This document shows, piece after piece, positions 12,269 through 24,157 of a stretch of DNA of 64,000 nt. Within the stretch, counting starts at the first letter, position 1. Each line of letters starts with the position of its first letter. This DNA is from Arthrobotrys musiformis (Eukaryota > Ascomycota > Orbiliomycetes > Orbiliales > Orbiliaceae), in assembly GCA_036971715.1 (NCBI GenBank), contig JAVHJL010000006.1, positions 744,001 to 808,000 on the forward strand. Direction: 5' to 3'. Position numbers and translations under genes: made by a program. Under the pieces are notes generated by a model. That model was not told the DNA's origin, did no database searches, and saw nothing but the letters and a program-made list of their open reading frames with translations.

Positions 12269-14670
12269 TTAGTAGTTTAATTTACAAAGCCACTTCTTAT
12301 GAGATTTTGGCGTACAAATTACAGCAGTACCACTAGGCTTCTTAGTCTGTGTTGTTCGTGTTGCAATAGTTACAGCCTTGTCATATGGCCTAAGTTCTTC
12401 CTTGGCTTTCACAGTTCATCGATTGACTGATGGCCGACAGTCGCTTCGCATATCCAAAAACGCAACTTATAGGTTTATGAATTCCTGTCACTTTAAGTAT
12501 AAGATTTGCGATATATTTAGAAATTAATTGAAAAAATGAGAAAGCGATCGATCGTTTGACAGAATTGCAGAAGCCTTACATCTTCTTCCCGCCTCGCTCT
12601 TACGGGATGCGGATACCATTTTGGTTAAATTTTGCGTTTTGGGGAGCTTCCATTCCGAACAAATCGTAAACCGGCACGCGGGAAGATGGATGATATCTGT
12701 TTCATTTTTTTAGGTTGTTTGCCCCCTTTGCGACATCTGGGTAAGAGACCAAGTTGTTTACAAACATCAGATATGCATAGGTAGCGGGACTAACTAAAGA
12801 CTTCTAGCGATATCTGTTCCTAGTGCCCAGCTGCCCAGGATAGCGCCATTCATTCTTAATTAGTCTTCCAAGGTGCAGATTTGAATTTAGAGTTCGGTGA
12901 AATGGTCTTTGGAGTCGTATTTTGTTTTTCGGCAACTAGCGAAAACGGAAGGAAAGGCCAGAACGGCGCAAGCGCCCACACGTAAGGTTTTCAATCACCA
13001 GACAGCATTAATATTGAATATGATAAATTCCATCGGTTATGATCGTAATACTAACCCTGAATTATTGCTTCACCCGAGGTCCGTTCAGTATTATATTATA
13101 ACAGTTATTAAACTTTATATTTTCTTTGGTCGGGACGTTTCTACACCCTCTGGGGTAATCTTTTGTTTGGGAATTTGGGGTTCTTATAAACATGATCATG
13201 AAAACGCATGTATGTTATCGAAGGCGGGCTTGAGTGAGCAACCCTTGATCAAAACATAACTTAAATACCTAGGTACCCATTATAGATATTTTAGTCGTCC
13301 GACTAAGTTTGTATGCAGACGGCAATTGCAGGAAACTAGTCCAGCAAATTTGCATCTAGATCTGTGGTACAAGACACCATCTATTTCGTTCGATATCGAG
13401 TCGGCTAGTTAGGCCGAAAATTCCAAGCGAGGGAGCAGAACTAAGAAAAAATAGGAATTTCAAACCCGCTAGAGCATAGAGGAACCTTCGTTTAGTTCGC
13501 TCTAGGCCACTTCATCTCGTCTGATATCAGCTGATGCCCATTGTCCTAGTTGTCGCGAAGCAACACGAATTTACGCTAAGATCGAACGGCTCCCGATATA
13601 CAGCGGCGAGCTCGGGGCGCTCCCGCAAGCTAGGAAATAAAACTATGGAGAAAGCATTTGCCGTGGGACCCGCCAACAGACGGATACAAAATCTTCAAGG
13701 GAATCGTAATTCAAAGTCTTCGTTAATTTAGCAGAGCAAACGAGGCATGTTGATCAATGAGCTGCTTTAGCAGGATTGATTGAGTACATATTATGATTAA
13801 GTGTGTGTGTTGTTTAATTGAGTACGTGTTGTGTTTGATTCTTTCTTAGAATAGTAAGTTTGTCAGAAAGATTAAAATTCCAAAATCCCAAATAGGCAAT
13901 GAACTTTTTATTTGAGATTTCTTGGCACGAACACTGGGAGAAATTAATGGTGGCCATCTCGCAGCTAGAACTACCACCCAAAAACCTTCCATGAAAGTGG
14001 CACCGCGTTAATCTTAGTCCCTTCTGCTAAAGCAGTCGTATATTTTCTTTTTATTTAAACCCGGGGACAAAAAAGTCACATCCGTTATCCGGTAAAATTT
14101 TTAGCTGTATGCATATGTGCGGCCAGGCCACGCGACGATACGTATCGATACGTTTGTCTCAAGCGCAGGAGGGCTATATTAACCTTTCTTGCGAACCCCA
14201 CATGCAACAAGTCGAATTGCAAAAGAAATCTATATCTGTACAAATAAACTTTTGACACAACGAATACCCCAAACTATTCATACCGGTCTCGGATAGACTT
14301 AAGCTTGAAAGTCAGGATCGAAATAGGTTTCTATATCCAAGGCATAACCTTGGCGGCTCCATCACCTGGCCTTTTAATTCGCTATTGACATCGCGATATT
14401 ATCGATAGTTTATAACACGAACACATAGTAATATTATTTGAATGCGATATAGGGTTTCAATGATGCAGTATCATGGCCTTTTTTAGAAACTGTTGTTTGG
14501 ACTCGGATGTACGATGCTCAACGTGGTCATTGCATTGCAATCTGGCACGGGTTTCTCTTTCGTATGATCACCTCGTGAGTACATTCTACAGGAGTTCCAA
14601 AATCGTTGAATCGTAGAGAATGTTTCTGCAGTCGTTTCCAACAGTGCAATCACTATCCGTAAAATTCTTC

Positions 14671-14678
14671 TATATAAG
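14671..14678 (+). promoter_or_regulatory. TATA box of the second Egh16-like gene
   Basis: TATATAAG lies about 170 bp upstream of the ATG at 14851. A pyrimidine-rich leader follows, as expected for a strongly expressed fungal gene. Confidence 0.5.
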
Positions 14679-14850
14679 AAATCGTGATATTCCTCCTCTC
14701 TCAACCTCCTTCAACCGTTGACCGGCAGCGGCATTCAGGCTTCGTCACTCACTCCTTCCATCGGTGCAAAGATTCTCAGGTCATACCTGTACAGTCATTC
14801 ATTTTTCATTTTAATCGGATATCATATACTATCCATTACACTCTTTCAAA

Positions 14851-16071
14851 ATGCATTTCAAAATCTCTGCAGCCTCAGCCGTCGCGGTCCTTGCCTTCAT
14901 ACATGAAGCATCCGCTCATTGCAGAATCATCCGCGCTATAGGAAACGCCGGTGGCGATGGCCGCGGACTCCTCTCCCGATGGAACTCCGATGGCCAGGGT
15001 AATGATATCACCAACTGGCAGAGCGAGAACCAGTGTACCATCTTCAGTGATCCTCCAATCCAAAACTGGCCGCACCAACGGTCCTACTTTGGACAGCACT
15101 GCGGTGTCACTCTAGAGACTGTCGATTTGTACTGGAGAGATCTTCACGGCAAAATCCCAGGAGACCACTGGGCCAGGAGGACTCCTCTAGGACAAAACTC
15201 AGAACGTCGCGCCTACGTTCAAACATGGTGGGAAACTTTGAAACAGGCCAACGACGGTTCTATGGCCAAAGTCTCCCTGAAACAAAATACTCAAGATGGG
15301 CAAATTACCATCTGGATCCTTCAGGTCAACGCCGATGGCGCAGGCCCATTTAAGGTTAATATTGACCCCAATGGTGACGGAAACTACCCATGGGGCTTCA
15401 GACATAGGGGCGAGTTCACCGAACTGGGCTTTGATGGCCCCGAGTCCGTCCGTTGGGATACCGTCGGTAAACTCCATGTGATTAAGTGGAATGTACCAAA
15501 GTCATTGAAGTGTTACGGAAAATCCGGAAACCTTAACAACGTTTGCATTATCCGTATCGAAAACGAGGCGAAGAATGGCCCATTTGGAGGGTGTCTTCCG
15601 ATTCAAATCGTCGACCAGGCACCCGATGCACCACCGGCACCACCACCAGCAGCACCAGATCAACCCGCGCCTCCACCGCCCGAACCTCACGTCTATGTTA
15701 TCGACAAGCCAGTTACACAATGCAAATACGCCCCCCCTCCAAGCGTCAACTATGGTAACAGCGCCTACTACAAGCGTAGCGTGGTTACTGGAGAGATGCT
15801 CGAGAAGCGTAACGCTAATACGACTACGGGAGAGGACGATGAGAAACCCGTTGAGGTGCTCGATGGAGCAGATCTCGACCGTGCTCTGTCAAGCATCAGA
15901 AAGGAAGAGAAGAAAAATGCTAGTAAGATCGGCTCGGCTCACGAGCAAATGATGAGGGAGGGAAGGAAATTGAAGAACGCAAAGAAGGTGGCCGAGAAGA
16001 AGGCTGAGGAGAGGAGGATGAAGAGGAGGAATGCTTTAGCTAAAAAGGCTCAACTCGCCGAGGAAAACTAG
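14851..16071 (+). CDS. Egh16-like (DUF3129) secreted protein, second copy
   Basis: This is a single 406-aa exon. A signal peptide of about 22 residues ends at EASA, so the mature protein would begin with His23 (HCRIIRAIGNAGG). Residues 23 to about 250 match the Egh16-like domain, including the C-terminal signature NGPFGGCLPIQ. A Pro/Ala-rich linker (about 255-285) and a long charged Lys/Glu/Arg-rich tail, probably helical or coiled-coil (about 350-406), follow. The tail differs from that of the copy at 5948, so the two share the domain but not the C-terminus. This copy lacks the intron that the other has just before the signature. The role is inferred only from the family (surface or secreted proteins of infection structures). 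Confidence 0.9.
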   Translation: MHFKISAASAVAVLAFIHEASAHCRIIRAIGNAGGDGRGLLSRWNSDGQGNDITNWQSENQCTIFSDPPIQNWPHQRSYFGQHCGVTLETVDLYWRDLHGKIPGDHWARRTPLGQNSERRAYVQTWWETLKQANDGSMAKVSLKQNTQDGQITIWILQVNADGAGPFKVNIDPNGDGNYPWGFRHRGEFTELGFDGPESVRWDTVGKLHVIKWNVPKSLKCYGKSGNLNNVCIIRIENEAKNGPFGGCLPIQIVDQAPDAPPAPPPAAPDQPAPPPPEPHVYVIDKPVTQCKYAPPPSVNYGNSAYYKRSVVTGEMLEKRNANTTTGEDDEKPVEVLDGADLDRALSSIRKEEKKNASKIGSAHEQMMREGRKLKNAKKVAEKKAEERRMKRRNALAKKAQLAEEN

Positions 16072-16379
16072 GTGTCACGCCCCCGTCGAGCGCTACAAGT
16101 ACCAAGTTCCTCTACAAATGCATAGAATTATGCTCGCACCTATCAATATGGCTTCCGTAGCCCTACATATATATTATAGAGGCTTATTCCTGCCTCGGGC
16201 GCCTATATTCAAGACTAGGAGATGTATATAGCTTTCAGTTTATACCGAGATATATAGATTGATAACATATATTGGAAAGGAATGAATTATGGTCATATGA
16301 GCTACGATAGTTTAGATGATTATCTATAGAAACCTTATAAGAGTATAACGAGCGAATTTAGCCACAAACTTAATTCTAA

Positions 16380-16660
16380 CCTAAGTTTTAATTCAGTGGC
16401 CTGATTCTAACCTACTGACTAGCCTGGTTCTGGCCTACCTTCTGGCCTATCTAGTGTGCCACTTAAGTAACAAATAATGGAGCTGATAGGCCAGAAGATA
16501 GGCGATCAGGCAGGTCAGAACGCTAGAACCAGGCCGGCTAGTAGGCCAGAAGGTAGGCAGGCAGGCAGGTTAGGGCAAAGCCGGTAGGTCAGAACTTGGG
16601 CTAGAATTAGGCCGGTTAGTAGGTCAGAACTGGGCTGGTAGGTTAACTTGTGGTCAGCTA
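16380..16660. repeat. foldback element 3 with GGCCTACC/GGTAGGCC arms
   Basis: CTGGTTCTGGCCTACCTTCT near 16427 is partly complementary to the block at 16484-16556, which carries GATAGGCCAGAAGATAGG and AGTAGGCCAGAAGGTAGG. The arms are imperfect and tract-rich, like the larger foldback elements at 8.6-10.8 kb. No coding content is seen between 16072 and 17014. Confidence 0.5.
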
Positions 16661-17014
16661 ACTAGGGTTTAATTTTTTTGTTCATTTATTTAAGAGGTGA
16701 ATTTCACCCTCTTAACCCCTACAAATAAGCGAGAGCAGGGGTCTCTGATTCTCGCAACAAGTGTCATGCTCACAGCGTTTTAAAACAAAAAGTACGCCAT
16801 ATGCGCTGATGCCTTTTAAGTTGGAGAGGAGTCCCATTTTGCGTTGATGGGAGATTACATGTGATGAATGGACTATTCTCTACTACCCTTGAGATCCGGC
16901 TTATCTATTAATTCAGCACAATGTAAATACTTTATGTGATGCAGGATATGCATATATACCACTATCCCATAAACCGATTCACATGGTGGCATCCATATAG
17001 TAGATGATCCTGAA

Positions 17015-18135
17015 CTAGTGACCGGTGTTATCCGCCCAATAGTTTAGGAAAGCTGTAGCGCCGGCCGCGGCGGTAGCTGCAGCGTATGGCTGCCATATCT
17101 TGTTTTTATGGCTATCTGCATAATCGCATACGCCTTTTATGATGAGGCAGGGTGGTTTGCAGTCCCAAACACCCGCCCCTTCCATCTCAAATGCTATAAC
17201 TTTTTCTTCTTGAGCTATTTGTCGCGATGTTTTCCGGATTTAATTACTGTGTTCGCGGATGCAAATCTTCCAATATGAATGCCAGGGGAATAGGATTGAG
17301 GATTGAGGGTAAGCCGCTTTCGTTGGATTGTCGGCCACTCGCAGCCAAACTTTCTACACTTCAATTCCATCTTGGACTTGGAGTTAGAGCGAGCGCGATT
17401 ATTGGTTGGGCCTTGTTGATAGCACCGATGAACGAAGTTCGAACCGAATAGTGTATCAGATTCGGCACCAGGATAAAGGTATTTGTCTCCACGTTTTTGC
17501 TGGATGGCCTCAAGAAGCGCCGAAGCCTCTTCTTGAAAGGCTCTTTTTCGATTGTCAATCCGTAACTTTTGAAGAAGTCCCTGGATCTGAGGGTTTGGCG
17601 GCCCCAAAGTCTCCTCCGTATCCTTTTTACGTTGAAATCCGCTCGGAAATTGTCGACCAAAGTCGTATTGGGTCAACCGGTCGCTAATGACGATATCCCC
17701 TAGAATGATTTCTTCCCTGGGGCTTGACTGATCGAAAGGGGTTGCTCCACATATGCCAACCACTAATACCAGCCGGGTTTCCTGGTAGCTCGTTAGTAGG
17801 TGTGACGTCGCCCTTGCCGCACTCGAGATTCCTATCCCCGGTAAGTGGCATATGACAACGTTGTGGCGGCCAATTCTCCCCGCCGTATATGTATTCGTGT
17901 CTCCGGGTTGTTTCCGAGTTGTTCTGTCGTCATATTGTTTATCAAAAAGACAGAGGATTGCATCGGCTTCGATTGGAAGAGAACAGATGATAGCAACGTA
18001 AAAATCGTCATCGGTTTGAGAAGGAGGTTGCTTGTCCGGTATCCAGTATTCCGGGGGTGGTTGTGTATCGAGCCTGTTCCGTCGGTGTGCGTACAACGAG
18101 GTTAGCATCAAGATGAAAATAATCCTGTATCGCAT
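17015..18135 (-). pseudogene. PNP/UDP-phosphorylase-like domain, frameshifted
   Basis: The frame 18135-17215 encodes the first part of a nucleoside-phosphorylase-superfamily domain of the type found at the N-terminus of many fungal NLR-like proteins. Landmarks are FYVAIICSLPIEADA, IGRHNVVICHLPGIG, LVLVVGICGATPF, ILGDIVISD and QYDFGRQFP. It stops at 17215 just after KSGKHRDK. The next reading frame continues the domain without a gap: IAQEEKVIAFEMEGAGVWD, then a PPCLIIKGVCDYADSHKNK block, then an alanine-rich segment and a stop at 17015. One extra A in the AAA run at about 17217-17219 would restore it. It is either a real frameshift or an assembly error in a short homopolymer. It may be the 3' part of the DUF7580 gene at 18218-20187. 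No NB-ARC or NACHT domain follows. Enzymatic activity cannot be inferred. Confidence 0.8.
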
Positions 18136-18217
18136 CTAGAAATACTATGAATTGAAGGAGCAAGTTAAGTAGCCTCCAATCCAGGCGCCAAGTGGGGATT
18201 GGGTTTCGGGGTAAATC

Positions 18218-20187
18218 TCACCAAGAATCTATTCTAGGGCTATGAAAAATACTAAATGATTGGGGCACATGTTGAAGAGCAGGTGACATTGCTAGCGCTC
18301 TTGGACTTTGCTGGGACTGGCGCTCGCTGTGTCCTTTTAGGGGCTGGGTTCGCTCGCGCTCGTACATGCCGTCAATGCTTGATTCACTTTCGGTCTCCAA
18401 ATCCATGAACTGATCTTCGTATAGAGTACCTGGGCCACGGAGTGGGAGAGAAGCTGGGCTAGGGCGCTGTGACTTCAATTTGTGGACGGGCCGGCGGGGC
18501 CCCTCGGAATTCCCGCTCATAGACATGACGTCGGCCACAGGTTTCCGTCGTTTGTTTGTTCCTGGCTCGGCTTCCAGTTTCAGAGGCCTAATGATATCTC
18601 TATAAATCAAACCTCTCAATCTGGCATCGGTCTCTTCGCCGTCCCCCTGCGAACTTTCGATTTCATTTAAAGCGATGTATAGATGAAGAGTTTTCGTAAT
18701 AGCGTCTAAGTAAGAGCTCCCGCCTTCTTCATTTTTTAATTTTTCAACGTAGTCGCAGAGCTCAAACCATGTAGACACAGAGTCTGAATTGCTACTGCCA
18801 CTAGATATGTACCACGGCCAGCTCCGGCCGTGGTCTATCTCCAATAGAAGTTTTGCAAATGATGTCAAAACTGGATTTCCGGGGCCGTAGTGTTTTTTTC
18901 CGCAAGGGGTTTGTGCGGAACAGCCGATATAAAGTAGGCTTTCCTGTATCTTCTGTTTTGGGAGGAGTAGGAAGACAATGTTGCTTGAATCCCAGCTCTG
19001 TTTCATAAAATCTGCATCGAAGAAGTTGAGGAAGCAAAGTCCAAGTTTGAGAGCAAGGACGCGCTTTTCTTTGAGTTTGAATCTCTCTATAGATGGAGAA
19101 GGTTCACCCCCCTGACTGTTTCTTATACTTTGAAAGCTCCCTGTGTTTATTAACTCTTCCAGTGATTTTGATAGGGAAGCTTGCGGATATATCTTGGAGG
19201 ATGGCTGTACTGAATGAATATTGTGAGAATTACCATCAAGTACTTCAAAAATGATCTGAAGCCTGCAATCCGCAGATTCCTGTAGGGTCTGACAAAAGTT
19301 ACTAATGCAACCAGCGGAAGTATCTGACCTAAAACTGGCGTTAGGAAGCTTTGGTGGGTAGCGCTCCTCATTGTTCGGACTCACGTAAGGTTCTCACACT
19401 GAGCTTCCTGCCAATTTTCCGTACCCCCACACCCTGATAAGAATAAATCCAGCACCCTCCCTTCTCCCTGGAGTTGAATCATAACCTTATGAGGGTGTCC
19501 GCAAGAGAAAAACTGATGAAGTGTATCGATAAAGGCACCGGTATGCCTTCTGAGTTGAGGATCTCCCAGGCTATTATCATGGGTCGCTGAAGCATAATTG
19601 GACTCTCTTTCAGGGTCCCTCTGACGTTTTCCCGTTGTGTGTTCCGGCCCTGACCGCAATGGATTGAAATAACCATTTAATTCTTTAACTTTCTGTAGAG
19701 TTTTTTGTAGTATAGGGCGTGAATAAATGAAGAAGAGGACAGGGAATTTTCTGGTGTGCGTAGCCAAATTGAATGGCCCAGCTAATGTCGCTTTCAGGTA
19801 TCTAATCAACCGATATAATTTTGGATACTGTCTCAATGATGGTGGAGGGAAATAGCCTCGAGACCTTTCTGATTGATAAATTGGGGGCCGAAATGGGTTT
19901 TCGCTGGTGGCTATAAGCTTCTCATTTACAGAGGACTCAAGTAGCCGAACGAGCTGGTCTAAACAATTTCTCTCGCGGGATTCTGACAGGCCTTTGCTGA
20001 AGTTTTCGAGTAGTAGAGCTTGCCGTAAACGTATCTCAAGGGCACGATGCCCGAGCTCCACGCGAGTTAGCGGCTGAATATGGTCGGCCTGGCGACCTGC
20101 CAATCTTCCGTTTAGGCGCGAGGCAAGGTTTTGGAATAGTTGCCACTCGATATGGATCGCGGGGTTCGTATCAATGTGTTGGGACAT
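18218..20187 (-). CDS. DUF7580-domain protein
   Basis: Two exons in transcription order, 20187-19385 and 19328-18218, encode 637 aa. The 56-nt intron has donor GTGAGT, CTAAC branch and acceptor TTTTAG. Splicing is phase 2 and keeps frame. Residues about 340-500 resemble fungal DUF7580: KRVLALKLGLCFLNFFD at about 356-372, and NPVLTSFAKLLLEIDHG further on. The N-terminal 267 residues are Leu/Arg-rich and helical-looking. The C-terminal 130 residues are Ser/Pro/Arg-rich and probably disordered. The stop codon lies inside a second possible donor (TTG|GTGAGA) that could splice in frame into the PNP domain downstream. The 5' end is uncertain and an upstream exon is possible. Function is unknown; neighbours suggest an incompatibility or immunity setting. 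Confidence 0.7.
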
Positions 20188-20552
20188 ATTTTTGCCTTGA
20201 GGAGGGTATTTATGAAGCTGTCCAAAGTTTGAATAGCTGGTCTTAAGATCTTGGTTTGTGAAACTAAAGGAGTTAGGGAGGGGAAGATGCTGGGTGGTGC
20301 CAATCAGATCGGGTCAGCGCTTAATACCACATGTTTGACCAGGATTCGATTCCGTGTGCAGCTGATTGGTACATTTGCCGAGTCTTGGGCTGCGATGTAT
20401 CGATAAGAAGGAGCAGACGAGGCCCCTCCCTCCGGTTTGGTTGCCAGTGTTTAACGTTTGCGTTCGATAGCGCTACGGCCGGCCCCACCGCCACATAAGC
20501 TAAAATTGTCGAGATTATCCCATCTGGGTACGAGACTAGGTTATAGCTCACC

Positions 20553-20578
20553 CTATAAATTATAAACCGATATTATAA
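20553..20578 (+). promoter_or_regulatory. TATA-rich core promoter of the C2H2/SesB gene
   Basis: Three TATAAA-like motifs (CTATAAAT, TATAAAC, TTATAAAG) lie just upstream of the ATG at 20585. The 397-bp interval 20188-20584 separates two divergent genes and is probably a shared bidirectional promoter. The very short leader leaves open a start farther downstream. Confidence 0.4.
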
Positions 20579-20584
20579 AGTGCC

Positions 20585-23500
20585 ATGGACGGAGACGCCG
20601 CGGATGACGAAGAGCTAACCTACAGAACAGCTCTTCGCTGCAAAGAACAGTTTGAAGAATACACCCCAAATGAACCTCCCCAGCTCGTCGATACTCTTAT
20701 CGAGGATTACCAACAACGGTTTTTAGCATGGTCCGACTATATGGGGGTTTTTGCTGACCAGGCTATCTGTCTCGACCGCCGCCTAAAGGACCGATCAGAT
20801 ATTCGTGATATTGTCATCCGGCTCCTAGATATGATCGAGCTAGCTATAACGGAAAGTGAGTTTCTCATTTGCCGAGCCTTCTTGAAAAAGCTTTGGGGTG
20901 GTATTTCGCAGATTCTCATATACTATACACTATTTAGTTAACTATCGGGATCGTAATAATCTATCCCGGGATGAAGCCACTCCGATGGATATCGATATCG
21001 ACCCGAACAAACAACTTAGAAACGACGATGATGATCTACTTACGATTGATGATATGGTGGAGGCCATAGATTCGTCTTTGAGCCAACTATCGAGTCTCGG
21101 GGCTACTATTCGGAAATATGCTGCTAAGAGCGCTAGCCGCGCTGAACGAATCCAAAGACTTGCTAAGAAATCAGATCTTGCCACTTTTGAAGGCCTCGTT
21201 AAAACGGCAGTGGATACATTGTACCCCGACGCTAGGGAAAGCCTCCGGACCCAACTTGCAGGGTCGATGATGGAAAGCTATACTAACGTTCTCTACAAAC
21301 AATCCCATCAAAAAAAGCTCAATACTCCCAGACTTGTGCAAACGCTATCACCGATGCCCACTATTGGGGAATCCAATATAGAAAATACTATTTCATCCCC
21401 TGATATGATGGAGTCGCTGACTATATCTGAGATTCCAGAGGATCTCCCCTCAGGGTCTGGTTTCGAGACAAACGATCTCCATCAAAACCTAACGCCTTCC
21501 AATAGCCACGGTGTGACGCAAGCTCGACAATATTTGCCATCTGAATCCGCTCCCTCAACCTTGGGTTCGCTCCAGACTAAAATGCTAAGGCAAGCCCTCG
21601 GCCCGCCCTCTAGAGTAAAATCTAAGTATGGAGCATCATCCGTTCAACTTGGGAAGGTTACATACCCCCATCCTTCAAAATCCTCAGATTCGTCAAATTA
21701 TGGAACATGCGAATGGTGCCTGGAACGCCATCCCCGAAATCTTCTAAACGACACAAAATGGTGGAGGTTTGTTTCATACATTTTCCCCTTTATAGCTAAA
21801 TATTCTAATAAATTCTTCCCCCCCCCTTTTTTTTCCTTTTTCTTGTTCTTCAGTGCGCATATAGACCAAGATTTTAAACCCTATGTTTGTATTTCAGAGA
21901 AATGCATCAACGAAAAGGAACTGCCGCGCTACGGAACATTTCGGGAATGGTTTCAACATATGAACACCATTCACTCGACAAAGTGGCAGCAAGAAATCCA
22001 CAAACCAATTTTCTGGATATGCAGCTTTAATCATCGAACCGAATACTTTGACACAATTGAAGAGTTACAAAAGCATATGTCCGGCTGTTATCCTGAGGCC
22101 TTCAGAGCAAGACTCGACACGGCAGCGAAGCATAGTCACACAGAACGCCCCCGGCCACGTCAAGTTTGTCCTCTTTGCTGTCACAATCTGGTATTGGAAA
22201 AACGCAGGAAGAAAAAGAGTAGAGTTGGTCCCCGTAAACGGCAAAAGTCGCAAGACACCGGAGGCAACATATTCGTCTATAAGTCCTATAACGTTCGGAA
22301 ATATGATGACCATGGACAAAAGGGGTGTCTAGGCAGTGATGAAGAAGAGGCTGAAGCTCCAGTGGTCACAATGGCCCGGCATATCGCCTCTCACTTGCAA
22401 GTGACTATGTTCTTGACTATTCGGCTAATATCAATGAGATGTGGCGAAGAAGACGACGGAAGCTTTAAGAGTACTGGAAGTAACTCCGCCATTGATACTA
22501 AAAGCCGCTCAACGATTGATACCAAAGTGTCTTGGTCGTCACAAATGCTGGAAGGGAGGGGCGAGAATAACTCAGACGAAGGCAAGCTAGGTTACCCGGG
22601 TGTCACCACTTCCACACCAAGCGACCAAGACACACATGACTTCGAAGTACCAATGACGAAGGCATCAATCACTAGTCAATTTATCGGCAGCGAGCCTCAG
22701 CTCAGTCACGACCTTCAGGTTGCTACTAAAATTTTGAGCGAGGCCCTTGAGAGCCCTACTAAAAATTCGAAGAAGACCTCCCGTACTTTCAGGGCAACTC
22801 TCATCCCTGCAACGACGACTGATGAGGAGTTCAGAGGGATTTTAATCAGATATCTTTCCTCGGACGAGAGGAAAGCGACGATTATTGAGAAGCTAGTCCT
22901 GGCCCCATGTCCAACCGATGGTGGCGCGACGGTGAACGCAATATTTAGGTTTCAAGGCAACTTTGCTTTCATGGATGGGGCCATCGATAATACGATTTAC
23001 ATAGGTAGCCGACCTGAAGATGAGTATACTGAGGTCGAGTCCACTTTTGAGGGGTTAACTCGTCTATACTCTATAAAAGGGGAGGTGATTCTCGAGTAAG
23101 ATACCCAGGTGGTAATGGGCTAGGTATTTACGGGTATGGTAGCTTACGTTTTACAAATTTTGTACTTATTCAGTGTTATCGCCGTTGCTGGACTGAACGC
23201 CCACCCATATGATTCATGGAGCGTCGCTACATCTGGAGACGATAGAGTGGAAAAAATGTGGCTTCAGGACTTCTTGTCGGCTGAACCTGGAATAGGGCTA
23301 CATTGTCGAACCATGATATATGGTTATAACGATGAGGTGGAGCTCGGTTCACTCGACATCAATACGTACGCTATAGACTTCCTTAACGCGCTACTTAGGG
23401 TGCGAACGAAATCTGAGGTAGCTATCACCTAGATCATGCATTTACGGTTAAATGCTCGATATTCTCATATATAGTTGGGGTTGGGCACCATACGCGCGAA

Positions 23501-24088
23501 CTAACCCGAAATGTGGTACCAGGAGCGAGAACGACCGCTCGTGCTCATGGGCCATAGCTTTGGTGGCCTCATTATTTCAGCTGTGAGAAACCTCTACTGA
23601 ATCGTACGATGAGGTTCCTATTAATATGTACCTAGGCCTTCACACGGGCAAGTCAGGATAAAGACTATCAATTGATTTACCATTCAACTATCCAGATTTT
23701 TTCTTTTAGTGTTCCGTATTGGGGGGCACAGTCTCCGTTAAAACCGGCGAACGCGTACTTTAACAGGCAGTTCTCTCTTGCATTGCAAAAAGCGAAAACC
23801 CGGTTAGCGACATTCTACGAAACAACATACACACCTGTTACTACATACCCGGAGGAGGAGATAACCCCCCTAAAGAGGCAGGCCCCGTCACTAATAGTCC
23901 CCAAAAACTCGTCTATACTAGGATCGTGTGGCCCTCTTGAGGAGTCCTATGTCGCTGAAGGAAGCCACATAACTATGGTCAAATTCAGTAGTCCAAATAA
24001 CGATACCTACGTGACTATCACTGGTATTCTCCGGAAAATTTTGGAGACGGGTGCTAGAGAAGTTGGGAGAAGAATAGGTTATACCTAA
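20585..24088 (+). CDS. C2H2 zinc-finger protein fused to a SesB-like alpha/beta hydrolase
   Basis: Six exons join in frame: 20585-20855, 20938-21766, 21854-23095, 23174-23417, 23523-23582 and 23636-24088, giving 1032 aa. The N-terminal half has CEWC at 348-351, YVCISEKC around 379 and a later CPLCCHN motif, a layout of fungal C2H2-type regions. The fourth intron (GTAAGA to TTCAG) removes the apparent stop at 23097 and joins this to a hydrolase start, VIAVAGLNAHPYDSW (from 782). The hydrolase continues with MIYGYN, GHSFGG (nucleophile Ser874) and GSHITMVKF (probable catalytic His993). SesB-type hydrolases are known effector domains of fungal NLR-like proteins. No nucleotide-binding domain is visible. 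A weak splice (GTTATA to AAAAG) could extend the gene into the ankyrin region downstream. Splice sites were read by eye. Confidence 0.75.
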
Positions 24089-24157
24089 CTATATATTTCA
24101 AAGTCACTAATTCTATCACAACCCGACCGGAAGCTGACGGGCGGCTTGTTTCAAAAA

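Larger units (their letters stand above)
10851..14670. other. gene-poor, repeat-bearing intergenic region
   Basis: No intact gene is supported. The region holds a tandem repeat at 11707-11875, a possible Helitron-like end at 12229-12268 and a weak retroelement hint at about 11430-11660. The hint is a frame with YCGWKKNH, resembling part of a zinc knuckle, interrupted by stops on either side. Confidence 0.5.
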
